A DNA stretch of 10,182 bases from an uncultured Acetatifactor sp. (GTDB taxonomy: Bacteria; Bacillota; Clostridia; Lachnospirales; Lachnospiraceae). The DNA lies in contig CAJUGL010000088.1 in NCBI GenBank assembly GCA_910586515.1, positions 1 through 10,182 of the forward strand, given 5' to 3'. Shown piece by piece: positions 6,920 to 10,182 of this stretch (positions are counted from its first letter, which is position 1; each line of letters begins with the position of its first letter). The position numbers and the translations under genes are program-made. The notes under the pieces were generated by a model that was given only the letters and a program-made list of their open reading frames with translations, was not told the DNA's origin and searched no databases.

Positions 6920-6948
6920 ATTATAACAGAATGTTTGTTCGATTGCAG
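6920..6948 (-). promoter_or_regulatory. Promoter of the polymerase-yolD operon
   Basis: On the - strand, a perfect TATAAT (6925-6920) lies 17 nt from CTGCAA (6948-6943), a weak -35. Transcription would start near 6913 and leave a leader of about 95 nt. The spacer holds a LexA-like palindrome. Confidence 0.65.
6928..6941 (-). promoter_or_regulatory. LexA/DinR-like SOS box in the polymerase promoter
   Basis: The - strand reads CGAACAAACATTCT. Against the Gram-positive SOS consensus CGAACRNRYGTTYC, the left half is exact. The right half differs at the G (A here) and the final C (T here). It fills the spacer just upstream of the -10, the usual place for LexA repression. Confidence 0.6.
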
Positions 6949-6973
6949 TATTATTTTTGAATTTATTTTGGAT

Positions 6974-7007
6974 ATTTTTCCGTTACTGTAAACAGTAACA
7001 TTTTTCC
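6974..7007. repeat. 18-bp palindrome flanked by 8-bp direct repeats
   Basis: GTTACTGT-AA-ACAGTAAC (6982-6999) is a perfect inverted repeat with 8-bp arms. It is bordered on both sides by ATTTTTCC (6974-6981 and 7000-7007). It lies between the divergent polymerase and brnT promoters, about 40 bp upstream of the brnT -35. It may be an operator for a dimeric regulator. As a hairpin followed by ATTTTT it could also stop + strand transcription, but no + strand gene ends nearby. Confidence 0.6.
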
Positions 7008-7039
7008 ACAGGAGGGGATTGTATATTCCGAAAATATAT

Positions 7040-7068
7040 TTGATGAACTTCATATTTAATGATATACT
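7040..7068 (+). promoter_or_regulatory. Promoter of the brnT-brnA operon
   Basis: TTGATG (7040-7045) and TATACT (7063-7068) are spaced by 17 nt. TG at 7060-7061 makes the -10 an extended one (TGATATACT). The start of transcription would be near 7075, about 30 nt before the toxin ATG. In known BrnT/BrnA systems the antitoxin or complex represses this type of promoter. Confidence 0.65.
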
Positions 7069-7103
7069 GTAATATAGAATACGTGAAGAGGGAATGGTCA
7101 AAA

Positions 7104-7382
7104 ATGAAATTTGAGTGGGATGAAGAAAAGAATATCCTTAATAAAGAAAAACATAAAATTTCTTTTGAAACAGCAGCATATGTGTTTGATGATCCATATT
7201 ATATTGAAATGTTTGATTTTGAGCATAGTTTTGACGAGGATAGATATATTGCGATAGGAAAAGTCGGAGAAGTTCTGTTTGTAGTATTTACAGAACGGAG
7301 AGAAACGACTCGGCTCATTTCAGCCAGACTTGCAACAAATGCAGAAAGGGAGCTTTATTATGACCAAGACATTCATTATTGA
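7104..7382 (+). CDS. brnT: BrnT family toxin (type II toxin-antitoxin)
   Basis: A 92-residue protein with the BrnT pattern. The family are RelE-fold ribonuclease toxins that stop translation and are neutralised by BrnA. Visible signatures are WDEEKNILNKEKHKISFETA (5-24), the H41-x5-R47 segment, and the C-terminal block TERRETTRLISAR (63-75) with A77-T78, E81-R82 and Y85-Y86. Length is normal for the family, and the histidine and arginines near the active site appear present. ATG 7104 was preferred to an upstream ATG at 7059 because the promoter lies across the latter and homology begins at MKFEWD. The purine-rich AAGAGGGA near 7086-7093 could serve as a weak ribosome site. The gene is much more AT-rich than its neighbours, which suggests recent acquisition. 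It overlaps brnA by 23 nt. Confidence 0.85.
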   Translation: MKFEWDEEKNILNKEKHKISFETAAYVFDDPYYIEMFDFEHSFDEDRYIAIGKVGEVLFVVFTERRETTRLISARLATNAERELYYDQDIHY

Positions 7383-7542
7383 GAGTGGACAAAAACCCAC
7401 GGAAGAGCAGCTGAAGAAAGAAGTTGAAGAGGCGAAAAGAAATCCGATTCATTTTGATGAGGATTGTAAAGAGCTGTCACCAGCCATGATGAAAGCATTT
7501 AAGAGTGCAGTTGTACAACGAAACCGTAAGAAAAAAGCATAA
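7360..7542 (+). CDS. brnA: BrnA-like antitoxin
   Basis: A 60-residue protein directly after and overlapping brnT (7360-7382), as expected for the partner antitoxin. It contains the short BrnA-type motif FDEDCKELSPAMMKAF, followed by a basic tail ending RNRKKKA. An acidic, lysine-rich helical front (EEQLKKEVEEAKRNP) precedes it. It is shorter than many BrnA proteins, which carry a ribbon-helix-helix DNA-binding part. Whether this one binds DNA is unclear, though the basic C-terminus would allow it. ATG 7360 is supported by AAAGGGAG (7345-7352) 7 nt upstream. Its role would be to bind and block BrnT and probably to autoregulate the pair. Confidence 0.75.
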   Translation: MTKTFIIESGQKPTEEQLKKEVEEAKRNPIHFDEDCKELSPAMMKAFKSAVVQRNRKKKA

Positions 7543-7590
7543 AGTAAGAACTGCATCATAAAACTGCACAGCGGAGGGAAACGGTTGTCC

Positions 7591-7713
7591 GGCCGTGGCT
7601 CCTTCCTGCAGGTTCATGCCTTTGAGAATGGCGTGTTTCGGGACTTTTCTCCCATAGTGGTCTGTGATGATCTGCCCCTTGTAGTTTTTTCGGATTTCCG
7701 GATTGGTAAGGTT
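7591..7713 (-). pseudogene. 123-bp chimeric fragment of the Y-family polymerase gene
   Basis: By eye, every base of this fragment matches the polymerase gene, but in two pieces. 7591-7634 equals 5333-5376, and 7635-7713 equals 5677-5755. The two source pieces both touch a TGGCGT (5371-5376 and 5671-5676, exactly 300 bp apart), so the join lies in that microhomology. Read on the - strand it encodes polymerase residues 355-382 fused in frame to 483-495. It lacks the 100 residues between them, which hold the clamp-binding motif and the coiled coil. Outside 7591-7713 the similarity stops sharply on both sides. A - strand frame runs through it from ATG 7731, but it has no ribosome site and continues into unrelated sequence. 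It is best seen as a recent, non-functional insertion or remnant. Confidence 0.85.
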
Positions 7714-7794
7714 TAAGATTATTAATCTCATAGTATAAGAGATTGTTTTGGAGGATGCTTGTAAACGGTAGACAGTGGGTACCTATACAAAACC

Positions 7795-7829
7795 GGAGCA
7801 AACCTGTATGATATTAGCAGATTTGCTCC
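7795..7829 (-). terminator. Hairpin, probable terminator of the zinc-ribbon gene
   Basis: GGAGCAAA (7795-7802) pairs perfectly with TTTGCTCC (7822-7829) around a 19-nt loop. Read on the - strand it begins 16 nt after the stop at 7845 and is followed by GGTTTTG. Read on the + strand it is followed by AGTCTTATTTC, so it may act in both directions. The short T run makes it a moderate terminator. Confidence 0.5.
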
Positions 7830-7844
7830 AGTCTTATTTCAATT

Positions 7845-8303
7845 TCATACTGTAATTGCTCGGTCCTGTTTTTTGCATTTCTTTTTTGAAAAACTGCCGG
7901 TATGATGCCCTGTCTCCCAACACCATAGGGCAATTTTCTGAATCAAGTCCGTATCAATGTTTCCGTAGGGAATGCGTAGGGTTCCCTTATCCGTTTTATA
8001 TTTCTGCAGTTCCTCTTTAAATTCTGCCACGGCGTCCGGACCGGGATAAAAGCCGATGTGCGCTTTGGCTGCGGCAAAATGGAGAATGTTATGTTTTTTC
8101 CAGTAAGTGGGCATGCTCCAGGAGATGCGCTCCTCCGCATCAGGCAGCGCCTGCTGAAGTGTCTTTCTGACGAGAAACAGATGTGCCTGTTTCCCTGGGT
8201 CCTGACACAGAATATATTCTTCAATGGTTTTTGGCTTTTCGCCGCAATAATGACTTTGATTGGTATTCTTAAATTCTTTTCCGCATTTGGGACATTTCCA
8301 CAT
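7845..8303 (-). CDS. Zinc-ribbon plus DUF1801/YdhG-like protein
   Basis: A 152-residue soluble protein. The N-terminus carries a zinc-binding pattern, C4-x2-C7-x10-H18-x-C20, in a CPKCGKEFKN context. The rest resembles the DUF1801 (YdhG/ViaA) family. It has a helical stretch (IEEYILCQDPGKQAHLFLVRKTL), ISWSMPTYWKKHNILHFAAAKAHIGFYPGP in its centre, and TLRIPYGNIDTDLIQKIALW near the end, which are family-typical blocks. DUF1801 proteins include an iron-chaperone-like member (frataxin-like fold), but function in this subgroup is not settled and none is assigned here. ATG 8303 was chosen because GGAGGT (8314-8309) lies 5 nt upstream. The same frame is open to 8498, but that part crosses the promoter and looks non-coding. 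It appears to be a single-gene unit. Confidence 0.85.
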   Translation of the reverse strand: MWKCPKCGKEFKNTNQSHYCGEKPKTIEEYILCQDPGKQAHLFLVRKTLQQALPDAEERISWSMPTYWKKHNILHFAAAKAHIGFYPGPDAVAEFKEELQKYKTDKGTLRIPYGNIDTDLIQKIALWCWETGHHTGSFSKKKCKKQDRAITV

Positions 8304-8424
8304 AAGGCACCTCCATAGTCTGTTCGCGTAATCCGATGGCTTTAGCTTTAGCGTATGCATTTTCACTCTGCATATACGGATAGAAAAACGGCCTGTTTCC
8401 TGGCAGTTTGTCTTTGGCAGATCT

Positions 8425-8430
8425 ATTATA
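8425..8430 (-). promoter_or_regulatory. -10 element for the zinc-ribbon gene
   Basis: On the - strand TATAAT (8430-8425) is perfect. The -35 region is poor, with nothing close to TTGACA at 16-18 nt. The resulting leader of about 115 nt contains an imperfect stem (CGTATGCA with TGCATATACG near 8350-8378). No other gene could use this promoter. Confidence 0.5.
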
Positions 8431-8525
8431 CTCCATTTTCCCGGTTTGGCATAGGGGCATATTTTATTTGCGTAGCAAAACTGCTGTACTACATGCATCA
8501 GACAATGGAAAAAGCTGCCTGAATA

Positions 8526-8534
8526 TGGTAAAAT
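8526..8534 (+). promoter_or_regulatory. Extended -10 promoter for the membrane-protein operon
   Basis: TGGTAAAAT fits the extended -10 pattern (TGn then TAAAAT at 8529-8534). The -35 position (TGGAAA, 8506-8511) is weak. Transcription would start near 8541, about 100 nt before the ATG at 8645. Confidence 0.45.
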
Positions 8535-8542
8535 AAGAAATC

Positions 8543-8570
8543 AGCAGCAGGAGAGCTGCTTTCTGTTTTG
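8543..8570 (+). terminator. Leader hairpin followed by T-rich stretch, possible attenuator
   Basis: AGCAGC (8543-8548) pairs with GCTGCT (8555-8560) across a 6-nt loop and is followed by TTCTGTTTTG. It sits at the very 5' end of the predicted transcript and upstream of the ribosome site. It could be a weak terminator for anything coming from upstream or an attenuator for the downstream operon. The stem is short, so the call is tentative. Confidence 0.4.
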
Positions 8571-8644
8571 ACATGTTATTTTGATGATGGAGTGGGAAGC
8601 GCCGGAGCAGCCGGAACAGAGTGGAAAGAGAAAGAGGAAGGGAA

Positions 8645-9982
8645 ATGCAAAGAGCGGGTTTGGATAAAAGGGTAAAACAGGAAGGAAAAGCAACACACTG
8701 TAAAGGCGGAAAACGACTGCGCCTGATACCGCTGATCTTGGGAGGTTACGGGGCATTTCTGGGGTTTGGTCTGGCTGTCATAGGCCTTGCCGAGATGAAA
8801 GAAGGGATTGGAATCATCCGGTTTCTGACAGGACTGGGCATGGCGGGCTTTGGATTGTGGGGCATATGGGACGGCGTGCGTGATCTGGTGAGACCGGATA
8901 AAAAGCCGGAACAGGCGCCGGTAAGTCAGTTTATTCTTACGGATACTGCCGGAAACAGAAGCTCTCTGGTTACACCCGAACTTTTGCGGAAACAGATGGA
9001 CATCCTGACGGAAAGCCAAAATTACAGGAGTTTTACTCTCCAGATTCTGCCGCCGCTTCCGGTGGAAGGCGTTGACGGCAGGTTGACGCACATAATCTGT
9101 TTTTATCGGTCTCAAATTATTTTGGCGGCATACCTTGAGAATTCCAAGGAGGGGTATGGGGTATATCAGAAAAGCACAGAGCCGGATAAGGCAGTGGAAT
9201 GGCTGAAACAATTGCTGGCAGGCAGCCCCGATTTTTCAGAGTGGGACAGTATAGAAGTGAATGAAGTCGAGGATGAGGAGACGGACGAAGAAATGGAATC
9301 TGAAAATGGCTTGGAAACCGAAGGGGTTGATAGGGAAATAGAATCTGAAAATGGCTCGGAGGCGGAAGAGACGGACGAAGAAATAGAACCTGAAAATGGC
9401 TCGGAGGCGAAAGGGACGGACGAAGAAATAGAAGCTGAAAATGGCTTGGAGGCGGAAGGGACTGACACAGAATCAGAAGCTGATATAGGTCTGGAAAAGG
9501 AAGGAACCAGTGAGGAAACGGAACTTGAACATGAATCTCATGTCCTGCAGGGAGATGTGGAATTCTTCTGTCGTCAGCTTCTGCATGATCAGAAGGGGCG
9601 AATGGCCAATTGGCATCAGCTCCTGGTGATTTTTGGAGAGAGCTGGCATGACGAACACAAATTTTTCTCCGCAAGGGATGTGGAACTGGCGGTAGAAGGC
9701 ATCCAGCAGGGAAAATACCAGAAGGTAGTTCTGGAGTGGGGGATACAGGCGTTTGACATGTTTCCGGGCCTCCAAAATGACCTGATGGTTATCTGGTGTT
9801 CTGACAACAGAGGGGGAGGGGACACCAGGTTTTTTGCCAGAGAGGGAACCGTGACCCAGGTGAAATTCTGGCTGAACGGTTATCTGGAACGGGGATTTTC
9901 CGGGGAAATGAGCGGTTGGACTGACATCACTGGTCAGATAGAAAAACTGGAAAATCGGACAAGAAAGAAAAAGGGCGAATAG
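8645..9982 (+). CDS. Uncharacterised two-TM membrane protein with acidic tandem-repeat linker
   Basis: A 445-residue protein that I do not recognise. A basic N-terminus is followed by two glycine-rich membrane segments (about 28-48 and 57-75) with a short charged turn. The bulk is therefore on one side, probably cytoplasmic given the basic N-terminus. Next is a globular region (about 90-205, SQFILTDTAGNRSSLVTPEL onward), then an extremely acidic linker made of 15-residue repeats (213-287 plus a partial copy). A C-terminal domain of about 145 residues follows, with aromatic and charged motifs such as MANWHQLLVIFGESWHDEHKFF. ATG 8645 is preferred because GAGGAAGG lies just upstream; GTG 8621 has no ribosome site. 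The next gene starts 4 nt after the stop, so they form an operon. The two globular parts look like separate domains tethered by the linker. Confidence 0.75.
   Translation: MQRAGLDKRVKQEGKATHCKGGKRLRLIPLILGGYGAFLGFGLAVIGLAEMKEGIGIIRFLTGLGMAGFGLWGIWDGVRDLVRPDKKPEQAPVSQFILTDTAGNRSSLVTPELLRKQMDILTESQNYRSFTLQILPPLPVEGVDGRLTHIICFYRSQIILAAYLENSKEGYGVYQKSTEPDKAVEWLKQLLAGSPDFSEWDSIEVNEVEDEETDEEMESENGLETEGVDREIESENGSEAEETDEEIEPENGSEAKGTDEEIEAENGLEAEGTDTESEADIGLEKEGTSEETELEHESHVLQGDVEFFCRQLLHDQKGRMANWHQLLVIFGESWHDEHKFFSARDVELAVEGIQQGKYQKVVLEWGIQAFDMFPGLQNDLMVIWCSDNRGGGDTRFFAREGTVTQVKFWLNGYLERGFSGEMSGWTDITGQIEKLENRTRKKKGE
9281..9540 (+). repeat. 45-bp tandem repeat encoding an acidic linker
   Basis: Five 45-bp units start at 9281, 9326, 9371, 9416 and 9461, with a partial sixth from 9506. 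Each encodes a 15-residue block of the type TDEEIExENGSEAEG. Units 1, 3 and 4 begin with the same ACGGACGAAGAAAT; units 2 and 5 have diverged more. The unit is a multiple of three, so copy-number changes keep the frame. Such arrays usually expand and shrink by slippage or unequal recombination. Confidence 0.9.
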
Positions 9983-9986
9983 AAAC

Positions 9987-10182
9987 ATGGGAAAGTATTT
10001 TAACGATGTGGTGGATAAGGCCATTGAGGATCTTTATTACTGCTGTGACAATGACAGGGCAAAAGCGGCGGCGGACGCATTATTGCTTGCGGCAAAGGAA
10101 GGGGACGGGGATGCCTGCTATTTTCTTTCCCGCTGCTTTTCCGGTTCCTGTTACAGTTGGGAATACCATCCCTTTGAAGAAA
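9987..10182 (+). CDS. Partial gene, Sel1/TPR-like helical repeat protein (runs off the window)
   Basis: Only the first 65 codons are present, from ATG 9987 to the window edge. The peptide begins MGKYFNDVVDKAIEDLYYCC and continues with AKAAADALLLAAKEGDGDACYFLSRCF. The AA-x-x-GDGDA-x-x-x-LSRCF arrangement is reminiscent of Sel1/TPR helical repeats, which act as protein-protein interaction scaffolds. It is unusually rich in cysteine for so short a stretch. It starts 4 nt after the upstream stop and has a weak purine-rich site near 9970-9974, so it is probably translated in an operon with the membrane protein. No signal peptide is seen. The family call is tentative because most of the gene is missing. 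Confidence 0.6.
   Translation, partial: MGKYFNDVVDKAIEDLYYCCDNDRAKAAADALLLAAKEGDGDACYFLSRCFSGSCYSWEYHPFEE

Larger units (their letters stand above)
7543..7844. other. Gene-free stretch between brnA and the zinc-ribbon gene
   Basis: Besides the polymerase fragment (7591-7713), this stretch holds a small inverted repeat, AATCTC (7724-7729) with GAGATT (7739-7744), then GTTTTGG. That could be a weak stop for brnTA transcription. It also holds the hairpin at 7795-7829. No further ORF with a ribosome-binding site was found. A duplicated AACTGCA lies just after brnA. Confidence 0.5.
8304..8644. other. Divergent intergenic region
   Basis: This gene-free stretch separates the - strand zinc-ribbon gene from the + strand membrane-protein operon. 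It holds the two oppositely directed promoters and the short leader hairpin listed separately. No RNA gene, repeat or further ORF with a ribosome site was found. Confidence 0.5.

Noticed and set aside
7010..7072. Leader peptide from TTG 7019 after AGGAGGGG
   Set aside because: The gap to the TTG is only about 3 nt, and the frame ends after 17 codons across the brnT promoter, so it would not be transcribed from that promoter.
7591..7713. Template or variable repeat of a diversity-generating retroelement
   Set aside because: The copies are identical with no adenine-directed substitutions, the match is in two pieces, and no reverse transcriptase is in the window.
7477..7731. 84-codon - strand frame through the polymerase fragment as a real small gene
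   Set aside because: There is no ribosome site before ATG 7731. The frame continues into antisense of brnA, and only the 41 middle codons come from the polymerase.
9166..9468. Serine-rich 100-codon - strand frame
   Set aside because: It is the reverse complement of the acidic GAA/GAG repeat array, which automatically yields S, F and P-rich antisense frames.

Overview
The window reads as a chromosomal segment from an anaerobic Firmicute, most likely a Lachnospiraceae-type Clostridium. The signs are strong AGGAGG ribosome-binding sites, extended -10 promoters (TGnTATAMT type), a Gram-positive UvrX/YqjW-type Y-family polymerase coupled to a YolD-like protein, a clostridial dCache chemoreceptor and a lipobox FMN-binding lipoprotein. 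Most of it has moderate GC. An island at about 6,905-7,560 is clearly AT-rich and looks acquired. No rRNA, tRNA, CRISPR array or transposase gene was seen.

Layout. (1) 1-1,859: a promoter and about 250 nt of leader, an ECF-type sigma factor with a cysteine-bearing C-terminal extension, then a DUF2461 gene 15 nt downstream. A weak terminator-like hairpin follows. (2) 1,920-4,498: an extended -10 promoter, a leader hairpin, a transmembrane methyl-accepting chemotaxis protein starting at GTG 2037, and a lipoprotein with an FMN-binding domain whose ATG overlaps the receptor stop (ATGA). The pair suggests an envelope redox function linked to chemotaxis signalling. (3) 4,529-6,948: a probable SOS module. 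A small + strand gene (TTG start) and a - strand operon (Y-family polymerase, then a YolD-like protein with ATGA coupling) converge with overlapping 3' ends. Both promoters carry a LexA/DinR-like palindrome between the -35 and -10 elements.

(4) 6,982-7,844: an 18-bp palindrome flanked by direct repeats, a BrnT/BrnA toxin-antitoxin pair, and then the strangest item in the window. This is a 123-bp fragment at 7,591-7,713, identical base for base to two separate parts of the polymerase gene. The two parts are joined at a TGGCGT microhomology, as if exactly 300 bp (100 codons, including the clamp-binding motif) had been removed. (5) 7,845-8,303 (-): a small zinc-ribbon plus DUF1801/YdhG-like protein. 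(6) 8,526-10,182: an unrecognised two-TM membrane protein with a 45-bp tandem-repeat acidic linker, followed 4 nt later by the start of a Sel1/TPR-like protein that runs off the window.

The best candidates for something new are the spliced-looking polymerase fragment beside the toxin-antitoxin island, the chemoreceptor and flavoprotein pairing, and the small SOS-controlled gene facing the polymerase operon. All calls come from reading the sequence; no database search was possible.
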